Below are positions 1-6,315 of a stretch of DNA of 11,348 bases, one piece after another. This DNA comes from Paraktedonobacter sp035294465 (lineage in GTDB: Bacteria > Chloroflexota > Ktedonobacteria > Ktedonobacterales > Ktedonobacteraceae), in NCBI GenBank assembly GCA_035294465.1, contig DATGKW010000098.1:1-11348 (forward strand). The letters are read 5' to 3'. A program made the translations under genes and the position numbers. The first letter of the stretch is position 1. Each line of letters opens with the position of its first letter. A model generated the notes under the pieces. That model was not told the DNA's origin, did no database searches, and saw nothing but the letters and a program-made list of their open reading frames with translations.

Positions 1-2
1 AT

Positions 3-260
3 GACTCGAAAAGCAATGACAGTGAGAAGCCTACGTTTAGCGGGAAGCGCGTGAAGCGTGGACTCTACCGCGCATCTGACGGACGTAAAATCAATGCCGA
101 TATCAACGGCGCTGGCAACATTATCAGAAAAGTAGCCCCTGATGCTTTCTCGAAAGCGGAGGGGGTAGAGGATGGTAAGGCGGGTATCCTGCACTCGCTG
201 GTAGTCCATCCAGTGAGGTTTGTCGTTACCCCCTCACGAACCCAAAAAGGGAAATCCTAG
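3..260 (+). CDS. tnpB: TnpB (IS200/IS605 OrfB) C-terminal fragment, 5' end outside window
   Basis: The frame is open from the window edge to the TAG at 258-260 and gives about 85 residues of the TnpB C-terminus. The visible stretch carries the RGLYRASDG and INADINGAGNI motifs. In the TnpB family the Asp of the D-(I/V)-N-G/A-A-x-N motif is the third RuvC catalytic acid, so the nuclease end looks intact. The tail VVHPVRF before a basic, polar end is also typical of these proteins. TnpB is an RNA-guided nuclease encoded by IS605-type transposons and helps retain the element; its guide RNA usually overlaps the gene's 3' end and the element's right end. The zinc-finger cysteines and first two RuvC acids would lie upstream of the window. 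An ATG at 51 lies inside the conserved region and is not the true start. Confidence 0.88.
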   Translation, partial: DSKSNDSEKPTFSGKRVKRGLYRASDGRKINADINGAGNIIRKVAPDAFSKAEGVEDGKAGILHSLVVHPVRFVVTPSRTQKGKS

Positions 261-314
261 TTCGCGTTCTACAACGCTCTAAAACGCTAGAGATCGCTAG
301 ACTTTTTGGAACTA
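258..314 (+). repeat. Structured tail after tnpB: 10-nt tandem repeat within nested inverted repeats
   Basis: Directly at the tnpB stop codon, TAGTTC (258-263) is complementary to GAACTA (309-314). Between them lie near-copies of a 10-nt unit: TCTACAACGC (268-277), TCTAAAACGC (278-287), TAGAGATCGC (288-297) and a decayed TAGACTTTTT (298-307). CTCTA (277-281) can also pair with TAGAG (288-292). IS605-type elements carry subterminal hairpins at the right end and the guide RNA scaffold ends there, so this could be part of either. The exact element boundary cannot be fixed from one end. Confidence 0.4.
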
Positions 315-404
315 TACACTATCTGATTCGGTAAGCATGGACTGCTAGAAGATCTGGGAAACCATCCTGGTCTTGTGTAAAGGCTGGAATAGCCTGAATT
401 TTAG

Positions 405-563
405 GCGGGCCAATACTGGCCGAGCGTGCATACCCGTATGCTTCAGGGGTGCCGCTATCTCCGCGCCATCGAGCAGCGGCGGGCTGATCTGGCTTTGCTG
501 GTTACATTGGAGATGTTGGAAACGCTCTCCGACCCGTTCAAAAGAAGCCTGCTCCTAGCTTAA
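405..563 (+). pseudogene. Possible remnant of a disrupted gene (3' end only)
   Basis: A 52-codon frame runs to the TAA at 561-563. Its translation is protein-like: an alanine/leucine/glutamate-rich helical stretch including YLRAIEQRRADLALL and ETLSDPFKRSLLLA. The same frame is closed by TAA and TAG codons just upstream (378-404). Neither the GTG at 426 nor the ATG at 438 has a visible ribosome binding site. The stop codon is followed directly by a perfect palindrome, as at the end of a real gene. I read it as the C-terminal end of a gene truncated by the neighbouring transposon or by decay, but the family is not recognised. It could also be chance. Confidence 0.3.
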
Positions 564-581
564 CCTGCCTCGCGAGGCAGG
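564..581. terminator. Perfect 18-bp palindrome after the orphan frame
   Basis: CCTGCCTCGCGAGGCAGG is exactly self-complementary and begins at the base after the TAA at 561-563. As RNA it would form a GC-rich stem of about seven pairs with a four-base loop. There is no T-tract on either side, so it is not a canonical intrinsic terminator. It could be a remnant terminator, a rho-type end or a protein-binding site. Confidence 0.35.
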
Positions 582-584
582 AAA

Positions 585-630
585 TTGACAGACAGAAATC
601 AGTTGTAAAACCAGTAGTCCATTGTATAAG
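585..630 (+). promoter_or_regulatory. Putative promoter(s) of the J-domain gene
   Basis: A TATAAG -10-like hexamer (625-630) lies 16 bp after TTGTAA (603-608). Transcription would then start about 637-639, on top of the second ATG (639) of the gene, giving a leaderless or nearly leaderless mRNA. A perfect TTGACA occurs at 585-590, but the best -10 for it (TAAAAC at 606-611) is poor and only 15 bp away. No Shine-Dalgarno sequence precedes either ATG. Confidence 0.35.
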
Positions 631-632
631 AT

Positions 633-2024
633 ATGCACATGGACACACCCGACAACTACTATGCTATTTTAGGCGTCCCACCGGACGCGGATAACGATAC
701 CTTGAAGCGAGCATACCGGCAGTTAGCACGCCGCTATCACCCCGACCTGGCCGGACCGGACGGGACCATTCAGATGAAACGGATCAATCGCGCCTATGAT
801 GTGCTAAGCGATCCGGAAAAGCGCTTGAACTACGATACTATCATCGGTGGCAGCATCGATCTGCGCAAGGGAGGACTGACGCGCCCCCGCACGGTTGCAC
901 GCAAGTTCAGGCCGGAGGAGGAAATCGAGTTTGCCGGGCTAAGCATTTTTAGCACCAGGGGGCCGCTGCATACCGGAGAGCGTTTGCAGAGCGGGCTTGG
1001 CGTTGTCTCTGCACTCAACAGTGTCGAGACTGCCGATGGCCTGCTGATTGCGGCGGGATCGCTGGACGGAAAAGGGATTTGCTGGCGAGCGGGCAACGCG
1101 GCTAAGCGAGTCAGCTTCGCTATGGAGGCCGGGCGTTCGCTCGAATCGCTGCGCGAACTGAGGTTTTCAGTTGGGGGCGCCCTGCTGGCCGGCTGGGGCA
1201 GACTCGGCCTGCATGTCTGGAAAACCAGCGATGGCTCGCTGCAATGGAGCTACCCTCTGGAACAGCGTGCGGTTTCTGCTCATTATTCGCTGGATATGGT
1301 TCTCAAAGAGCGGGCAGAGGGGGCGACAGAGATCTGGATGGCGCTACCGCTCCTGCTACAAGATCCGCTGGCCCCGCGCGCTCACGGTGTGAGGGGCACG
1401 GATGTTGTCTCGCATACGCTAGGCACGCCGCCAGGAAGATTAGAAGCCGCTCTGAGCTGCGTTGAGAGCGAGGTCGGGAAACGGGCGTTCTGGGCCATCC
1501 GCCTGCGAGCGCTTTCCCCAGACCTGCGTACCCTGATCACACTTTCTTGCGCCAATGCTCAGGACGAGAGCGAGCAGGTCATTATTCTCCGCCGCTGGGA
1601 CCTGACCAGTAAAACCCGTTTTGGCAACAGAGTTCGCCCTCAGATCAGCCTGGCAGTTACCGCCGACCTCTGTGCCGAATGCACTCCCCCTTATGCCATC
1701 ACCGCCGATACCCGAACGCTGGCCTTCATCCATGCGGATAACACCCTCCGCTTGCATGATACAATAGCAGGCACCTATAGCGAACTGGCCAGTGGCTCTA
1801 TGGGGGCCAGTTCGCGCCTGGCGCTCTCGCCGGATGGAGAATGGATCGCCGTTGCGCGCGAAGATAGCGAAGTGAACGAGGGGGTGGTCGACCTGTGGTC
1901 GGTTCCACAGGGCCAGATTATCCAGAAGCTCTACCATCCCTGGCAGGTTTGCGCCCTGCATTTTGCCGGCAAGCGCCTGCTCGTGGCCTTGACCGACGGT
2001 ACCATCCAGAACTGGCAACCATAA
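633..2024 (+). CDS. J-domain protein with WD40-like beta-propeller C-terminal region
   Basis: The N-terminus is a clear J domain (about residues 7-70): NYYAILGV, an AYRQLARRYHPD helix with the catalytic HPD at 36-38, and RINRAYDVLSDPEKR. J domains stimulate ATP hydrolysis by DnaK/Hsp70. There is no Gly/Phe linker and no CxxCxGxG zinc domain, so this is a class C (type III) J protein. The remaining roughly 350 residues show WD40/propeller-like strands, such as GLHVWKTSDGSLQW, LALSPDGEWIAVA, VDLWSVPQGQII and a final LLVALTDGTIQNWQ. Such a domain probably binds a client or scaffold and recruits DnaK to it. The protein has no signal peptide or membrane helix and should be cytosolic. I took the first ATG (633); ATG 639, two codons later, is an equally good or better start because neither has an RBS and the -10 box abuts them. 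The gene stands alone, with 124 bp before the next gene. Confidence 0.88.
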   Translation: MHMDTPDNYYAILGVPPDADNDTLKRAYRQLARRYHPDLAGPDGTIQMKRINRAYDVLSDPEKRLNYDTIIGGSIDLRKGGLTRPRTVARKFRPEEEIEFAGLSIFSTRGPLHTGERLQSGLGVVSALNSVETADGLLIAAGSLDGKGICWRAGNAAKRVSFAMEAGRSLESLRELRFSVGGALLAGWGRLGLHVWKTSDGSLQWSYPLEQRAVSAHYSLDMVLKERAEGATEIWMALPLLLQDPLAPRAHGVRGTDVVSHTLGTPPGRLEAALSCVESEVGKRAFWAIRLRALSPDLRTLITLSCANAQDESEQVIILRRWDLTSKTRFGNRVRPQISLAVTADLCAECTPPYAITADTRTLAFIHADNTLRLHDTIAGTYSELASGSMGASSRLALSPDGEWIAVAREDSEVNEGVVDLWSVPQGQIIQKLYHPWQVCALHFAGKRLLVALTDGTIQNWQP

Positions 2025-2103
2025 AGTCATACAATGTTGCCCTTTCCAAATTGCATACGTTGATATCACCAGGTAATTACATCATGTGAGAGGATCTCTT
2101 TAA

Positions 2104-2131
2104 CTCTGGAGTATCTATGTGCCTCTCAGAG
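2104..2131 (+). promoter_or_regulatory. Hairpin in the leader of the glycosyltransferase gene
   Basis: CTCTGGAG (2104-2111) pairs with CTC-T-CAGAG (2123-2131) in an eight-pair stem with one bulged T and an 11-nt loop. It ends six bases before the GAGG ribosome binding site (2137-2140). It could modulate translation or be incidental. Confidence 0.25.
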
Positions 2132-2148
2132 TAAGTGAGGTAGGATGA

Positions 2149-2925
2149 ATGCGCATTTCAATCATTGTCCCGGTTTATAATGAGGAGGGCACCGTTGCTC
2201 AGGTGCTGGCAGCGCTCGCCCAGGTGCCGCTTGATATGGAAGTCATCGTGGTTGACGACGCGTCAACAGATAGAACATGGTCGATCTTGCAGGATTTGCG
2301 CCAGCAGAAGCCCTTTGATAGCTATCGTTACATACGACACGAGCGCAACATGGGCAAAGGAGCCGGCCTGCGTACCGGCTTCGGGCTGGTCAGTGGCGAC
2401 CTTGTGACCATTCAGGACGCAGACATGGAGTATGATCCACAGGACTTGCCAGCCCTGGTGCGTAAATGGGAAGCCGCCGAGAATCCGTGGGTAGCAGTCT
2501 ACGGGCGGCGCGATCTGGCAGGACAAAAGTTTACCACTCGCTGGGGCAATCGTTTCCTGACCATGCTTACCAACCTCTTATACGGCTGCCGCATCCATGA
2601 TATGGAAACCTGCTATAAACTGATTCCCGGCCCACTGGCACGCGAGCTGCCTATGGAGGGCCGCCGGTTTGAGATCGAGCCGGAGATCACAGCCTGCGTC
2701 GTGCAAGCAGGCTGCAAAATTCTTGAGGTGCCAATCGGATATAAGCCACGCAAGGAGAAGAAGCTTGCGCCCTGGAAAGATGGCTGGCCAGCACTGGCTA
2801 TGCTCTTCCGCCGGAAATTTGTCAAACGCTTCAACTATACCGGGCCGAAGACCGTAATTACGGCCGCTAGCCAATCACAGGAGGACCAGGAGCGCGTGAG
2901 TGACCTGCAAAAAATGGTACAATAA
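2149..2925 (+). CDS. Family 2 glycosyltransferase, DPM/DPG synthase-like
   Basis: The 258-residue protein has the GT-A fold signatures of GT2 enzymes: SIIVPVYNEE at the N-terminus, VDDASTD at 35-41 (nucleotide binding), NMGKGAG at 67-73, and the metal/sugar-phosphate motif DADMEYDP at 90-97. The C-terminal part has the ETCYK, RRFEIEPEI and basic RKEKK..WKDG segments usual in dolichol/undecaprenyl-phosphate sugar transferases. These enzymes move a sugar from a nucleotide donor to a polyprenyl phosphate or similar acceptor at the inner membrane face. No transmembrane helix is present, so it would be a soluble or peripheral enzyme. The sugar cannot be told from sequence. The start is ATG 2149, eight bases after GAGG (2137-2140). 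It does not form an obvious operon with its neighbours. Confidence 0.88.
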   Translation: MRISIIVPVYNEEGTVAQVLAALAQVPLDMEVIVVDDASTDRTWSILQDLRQQKPFDSYRYIRHERNMGKGAGLRTGFGLVSGDLVTIQDADMEYDPQDLPALVRKWEAAENPWVAVYGRRDLAGQKFTTRWGNRFLTMLTNLLYGCRIHDMETCYKLIPGPLARELPMEGRRFEIEPEITACVVQAGCKILEVPIGYKPRKEKKLAPWKDGWPALAMLFRRKFVKRFNYTGPKTVITAASQSQEDQERVSDLQKMVQ

Positions 2926-3053
2926 TTGCAGTATCCTCAAACGGATCGTAATCGGTCTTTGTCAGGTCACCAGATCCTGAGGATTGTACTGGTAAGAGCC
3001 GAAGGTGTCAAGCATTTCTTCAATAACGTACTATTTTCACCTGGAGGTCAACG

Positions 3054-4067
3054 ATGACAGAACGGCCAAAAATCCTGGTGACGCAGAGGGTACCAGATCC
3101 TGCCTATCCATCGTTGCAGGCAATCGGAGAAGTTGAGGCCAATATGGAAGAGGGGCTTATCTGGCCATACGAAGAACTGCTGCGCAGGGGACCTGGGCAC
3201 GAGTATATTTATTGCTTGCTCACCGATAATATCGACGCACGCTTCCTGGAAGCCTGTGCGGCAGCTCTTCCACGCACAAAAATGATCGCCAATATGGCCG
3301 TCGGCTTTAATAACATCGATCTGAACGCCGCGACTCGCCTGGGCATTGCAGTCAGCAACACGCCGGGCGTGCTCTCCGATACTACGGCCGATCTGGCTTT
3401 CGCGCTGCTTATGGCCACAGCCCGCCGCATCCCTGAAGCGGAACGCTTCCTGCGCGCCGGCAAATACACAGGTTGGGGACCGCTGCTCTTCTGCGGCGCA
3501 GATGTCCATCATTCAACCCTGGGTCTGATCGGTGCTGGGCGCATTGGCAAGATCGTGGCCAAACGCGCCAGCGGCTTCGAGATGAGGGTGCTTTACTACG
3601 GTGTCCGGCGCCTTTCGCTCGCGGAAGAAGCCGAATATCATCTGGACTACGTGCCATTAGATGAACTCTTGCAACAGGCCGACTTCATCAGCATTCATGT
3701 GCCCTACATGCCGTCAACTCATCACTTGATTAGCGAACGCGAATTCAATCTGATGAAGCCGAGCGCTATCTTGATCAACACCGCGCGCGGTCCCATCGTC
3801 GATGAAAAGGCGCTGGTCAGAGCGCTCCAGAGTGGTAGAATCGCTGGCGCTGGTCTGGACGTTTTTGAAAACGAGCCGGCCGTCGAGCCAGAACTTCTCT
3901 CGATGGAAAATGTGGTGCTCCTGCCGCATATCGCCAGCGCTTCGCTGCAAACACGCACATTGATGGCAGCTATGGCCAGCGATAACCTTGTAGCCCACTT
4001 CTACGGTAAACGTCCACCCAATATTCTTAATCCCGAAGTTCTGGAAAACCCTGGCTACCGTCCATGA
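3054..4067 (+). CDS. D-isomer-specific 2-hydroxyacid dehydrogenase (glyoxylate/hydroxypyruvate reductase type)
   Basis: This 337-residue protein has the family's full layout. A catalytic domain (about 1-100 and 300-337) flanks a Rossmann domain (about 101-299). The nucleotide-binding motif GAGRIG is at 160-165, and the catalytic triad is Arg245 (NTARGP), Glu274 (ENEP) and His292 (PHIASAS). Enzymes of this type interconvert glyoxylate or hydroxypyruvate with glycolate or D-glycerate using NAD(P)H. After beta-strand 2, where NAD-specific members have an acidic residue, this one has YYGVRR (181-186). That resembles the G-R pattern of the NADPH-using GRHPR enzymes, so I infer NADP(H) preference. 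A strong GGAGGT (3043-3048) lies five bases before the ATG, which fixes the start. The gene appears monocistronic. D-lactate or phosphonate dehydrogenase activity is a less likely alternative. Confidence 0.9.
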   Translation: MTERPKILVTQRVPDPAYPSLQAIGEVEANMEEGLIWPYEELLRRGPGHEYIYCLLTDNIDARFLEACAAALPRTKMIANMAVGFNNIDLNAATRLGIAVSNTPGVLSDTTADLAFALLMATARRIPEAERFLRAGKYTGWGPLLFCGADVHHSTLGLIGAGRIGKIVAKRASGFEMRVLYYGVRRLSLAEEAEYHLDYVPLDELLQQADFISIHVPYMPSTHHLISEREFNLMKPSAILINTARGPIVDEKALVRALQSGRIAGAGLDVFENEPAVEPELLSMENVVLLPHIASASLQTRTLMAAMASDNLVAHFYGKRPPNILNPEVLENPGYRP

Positions 4068-4185
4068 GATGCAGAAAAGCATACCATACCAAGAACGTAT
4101 AGATCGTAAATCACTCTTTAAGGGCATTGCGCTCGTTCTTCAAAAAGGAGACACCATACTTTTTCATCTCTACTTCATGTCCATT

Positions 4186-4194
4186 TGCTATAAT
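4186..4194 (+). promoter_or_regulatory. Extended -10 promoter of the small membrane protein gene
   Basis: TGCTATAAT is a perfect extended -10 (TGnTATAAT). No good -35 hexamer lies at the usual distance, which is common for extended -10 promoters. The start of transcription would be near 4201, giving a leader of about 65 nt before GTG 4266. Confidence 0.5.
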
Positions 4195-4265
4195 GGCAGC
4201 GGCATATGACTTGAACAATCTTCCACGTGGGAAGAATACTTATCTCAAGTGAAAGGAAAAATTCA

Positions 4266-4487
4266 GTGAATCGCAAAACTCTCTTTTTTGGCGCGATCGT
4301 TGTGGCGTTGGTTTCACTCATCCTGGCTATCTACTATGCTATGCCCGGCGTTTATCACGTACTGACCGGTGGCTCGCATCCCCCTAAAGACCCGCAACCC
4401 ACACACATTGTCCTCTTTGTCTTCCTGACAGTGCTGTGCATTCTGGTGGCGCTGGTCAATCGACCCAAAGCCAGCCGCAATTCCTAA
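4266..4487 (+). CDS. Small two-helix membrane protein, unknown function
   Basis: The 73-residue product starts with a short basic N-terminus (VNRK) and a first membrane segment of about 22 residues (TLFFGAIVVALVSLILAIYY). A loop rich in Pro, His and Gly follows (PGVYHVLTGGSHPPKDPQPTH), then a second membrane segment (IVLFVFLTVLCILVALV) and a polar tail NRPKASRNS. I chose GTG 4266 because AAGGA (4253-4257) lies eight bases upstream; a frame extension to GTG 4227 has no ribosome binding site and would put polar residues in front of the helix. The extended -10 at 4186-4194 supports expression. Its TAA (4485-4487) overlaps the TAG of the opposite MFS gene. I do not recognise a named family. Confidence 0.7.
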   Translation: MNRKTLFFGAIVVALVSLILAIYYAMPGVYHVLTGGSHPPKDPQPTHIVLFVFLTVLCILVALVNRPKASRNS

Positions 4488-5905
4488 CCAGAAGGCGAAC
4501 GGGCCTGCCTCTCCTCACTCTTTTCTTCGGGCGGTTGGAGATCATGGAAAAACAGGTAGAAGATCAGCGTATTGGTCCCCTGAAGGATGGCGCCGATCTC
4601 AAACGGGAGCGAGAGCGACACATGATCAAAAAGATAACCGGCCAGTGAGGGACTTGCCGCCGATGTGACCTGCGAAGGAAGATTCGAGAGCGCACCGACC
4701 GTACCACGCTCCTCAGAACGCACCACTCCCAGCACATAGGATTGGCGCAGAGGCAGGCCAATCCTTTGCGCAAGCATGCGTAGGAGATAGACACCACCAG
4801 CCAGCCAAAAATTCGGCATGAGAATCATCGGCAGAATGAGGACGGCCTGCAGTGTGCGGCTGATCGTAATCGCACGGACCAATCCCAGGCGCTCAGCAAA
4901 GCGCGCGGCCCCTAGATTGCCGAACATCGCGACGAGATTAATAACCGTATAGAGCAGTCCAACCGTCTCGGTACCTGCGCCATAACGGCGGTAGAACCAG
5001 TACGTGATAAATGGGCCGAAGAAGCCCACAGCCAGCCCATTCACGCTATTCGTCACCCATAAACGGAGCAGGACGAACCAGGATTGCCGCGAGAGTTGTA
5101 TGCCTCGGCGCTGTTTGCCCACCGGCTGATGTTGCACAGAAGAGAGAGCAGTGTGTTTTGGTTCCGAAACAGGTAGCGCCAACAGCCCGGCGCCGAGCGC
5201 GATCCCTGCCATCAGTAAGAACATAAGGCGATATTTTATCAATCCTTGCAGCACTGGCAGGCCGAACCAGCTCAGGATAACGGGCAATTCGGCAAGTACG
5301 CCTGTCCCAATTAGCGAACCAAGCGACGAGGCGAAGGCGATGCGCCCGAAGAGCTTGTTGCGATGCTGAGCTGCCACGGCATCTGCCAGTAATGCCTGTT
5401 CGGCGGGCTGATATGGACCAATAGTGCCGCTGCCAGCGCCGGCTCCTCGCCCAAATGAGCCAAGCGCAGCAAAAATGAAGATGAGCGCCATCGCCTGAGA
5501 GAACGCGAATACAATGGCCGCGACTGCCGCGAACCAGGGAATAATGATAAGGAATGCCTTGCGCCCGAAGCGGTCGGCGAGCAGGCCAACGCACCCCGCT
5601 AAGACCGCCGAAGTGAGGGCAACAACGGTGAACAGGAGACCTAGCAGGAAACCACTATAGCCAATCAGTGCAAGGTAGATCGGTACCACAATACCCGCGA
5701 ACGCTCGCGCCGCACTCATCAACATACGCGCAGCCAGCAAAAGCTCCATATCGCGGGTGATCCATTCAGGCCGGATAGAAGCGCGCATGTTTTTCCAGCG
5801 TGAATGAAACACTCGCCCGTCTGGTAATATTTCGTCGCAGGCTCTCTGTCGTTGCTCTCGCTCCTCCCTCAGAGGCTCCTGATCCCTACGATCAACCTCT
5901 GACAT
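4484..5905 (-). CDS. Major facilitator superfamily (MFS) transporter
   Basis: The protein has 473 residues and about 11-12 hydrophobic segments after a charged cytosolic N-tail of some 45 residues. The MFS motif A appears as GLLADRFGRK (about residues 107-116) in the loop between helices 2 and 3. A long hydrophilic central loop around the segment HTALSSVQHQPVGKQRR separates the two six-helix halves. The family moves small solutes across the inner membrane, often by proton symport or antiport; the substrate cannot be predicted, though drug efflux is a common annotation. ATG 5905 is preceded by GAAAGG with a nine-base spacer, so I prefer it to the TTG start seven codons upstream at 5926. The gene is transcribed away from the permease gene at 6316 and converges on the small membrane protein gene. 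The charged tail PPEEKSEERQARSPSG is unusually hydrophilic but plausible. Confidence 0.85.
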   Translation of the reverse strand: MSEVDRRDQEPLREEREQRQRACDEILPDGRVFHSRWKNMRASIRPEWITRDMELLLAARMLMSAARAFAGIVVPIYLALIGYSGFLLGLLFTVVALTSAVLAGCVGLLADRFGRKAFLIIIPWFAAVAAIVFAFSQAMALIFIFAALGSFGRGAGAGSGTIGPYQPAEQALLADAVAAQHRNKLFGRIAFASSLGSLIGTGVLAELPVILSWFGLPVLQGLIKYRLMFLLMAGIALGAGLLALPVSEPKHTALSSVQHQPVGKQRRGIQLSRQSWFVLLRLWVTNSVNGLAVGFFGPFITYWFYRRYGAGTETVGLLYTVINLVAMFGNLGAARFAERLGLVRAITISRTLQAVLILPMILMPNFWLAGGVYLLRMLAQRIGLPLRQSYVLGVVRSEERGTVGALSNLPSQVTSAASPSLAGYLFDHVSLSLPFEIGAILQGTNTLIFYLFFHDLQPPEEKSEERQARSPSG

Positions 5906-5942
5906 TTGTTCATGCCTTTCTTTCAAGAATATTCACCCGCCA

Positions 5943-5963
5943 CCAGGGTAAAACATTCCCTGG
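5943..5963 (-). promoter_or_regulatory. Inverted repeat in the MFS leader
   Basis: CCAGGG (5943-5948) and CCCTGG (5958-5963) form a perfect six-base inverted repeat with a nine-base spacer. It lies about 40 bases upstream of the MFS start codon and just downstream of the predicted transcription start. That position suits a repressor operator or a leader hairpin. Confidence 0.35.
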
Positions 5964-5984
5964 GGAATAGCGCAGGTCTTGTTG

Positions 5985-6012
5985 AGTATATCACATCCTT
6001 TCACAGGGTCTA
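5985..6012 (-). promoter_or_regulatory. Putative promoter of the MFS gene
   Basis: Read on the minus strand, an extended -10 TGATATACT (TATACT at 5990-5985) lies 16 bases after TAGACC (6012-6007), a four-of-six match to TTGACA. Transcription would start near 5978, giving a leader of about 70 nt. Confidence 0.45.
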
Positions 6013-6031
6013 GAAAACCCCTGAGCAGGGG
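6004..6031. repeat. Inverted repeats in the divergent MFS/permease region
   Basis: CCCCTG-AG-CAGGGG (6018-6031) is a perfect six-base inverted repeat. The left arm can alternatively pair with CAGGG at 6004-6008. It overlaps or abuts the -35 region of the MFS promoter, as an operator would. No regulator gene is adjacent. Confidence 0.35.
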
Positions 6032-6240
6032 CATCGCTTGACCATCATCTATGATATATGCCAATCTATTATGAATCTCATAAAAAACATGAATTTCTTT
6101 GATAGCTTGCCGAAGACTATACTAGAGCAGAAATGATGCTTGCCATATTTCCATGTTCTGAGCAAGCGCTATGCATCCTCTCGCCCGCGAGGAAAAGAGG
6201 GGATAACCAGAGCAGTACACCATGAAAAGAGGTTGCTTTC
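6032..6240. other. Non-coding divergent intergenic region (permease side)
   Basis: Together with the elements at 5943-6031 this makes up the gap of over 300 bp between the divergent MFS and permease genes. The part 6047-6100 is AT-rich. A TATACT at 6118-6123 could be the permease -10, but no convincing -35 was found. GCTTGC (6138-6143) and GCAAGC (6162-6167) form an inverted repeat with an 18-base loop, and another GCTTGC is at 6105-6110. No gene is visible. Confidence 0.5.
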
Positions 6241-6315
6241 ATGATATCACCCAATCGTCCTTCACCCTTGCCAGAGGCTCAGCCAGGATCTTCTCCGTCT
6301 CATCAGGAGAACGCG

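Larger units (their letters stand above)
315..632. other. Region between tnpB tail and J-domain gene; no intact gene
   Basis: This stretch probably contains the insertion-element boundary. It holds only a short orphan frame (405-563), a perfect 18-bp palindrome (564-581) and promoter-like sequences for the following gene. A frame opening at TTG 373 gives a Trp/Cys/Arg-rich product that resembles no protein family and looks like a shadow. No tRNA or other RNA gene is visible. Confidence 0.6.

Noticed and set aside
1440..2069. Long minus-strand frame of 209 codons
   Set aside because: It lies entirely antisense to the J-domain gene and its tail, has no family motifs and no ribosome binding site; it is a codon-bias shadow.
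4091..4140. Inverted repeat AAGAACG/CGTTCTT after the dehydrogenase gene
   Set aside because: The arms are only seven bases with a 36-base loop and no T-tract, so it is not convincing as a terminator or operator.
5046..5594. Minus-strand 182-codon frame inside the MFS gene
   Set aside because: It is in another frame on the same strand, Arg/Ser-rich without membrane helices, while the MFS frame carries clear family motifs.
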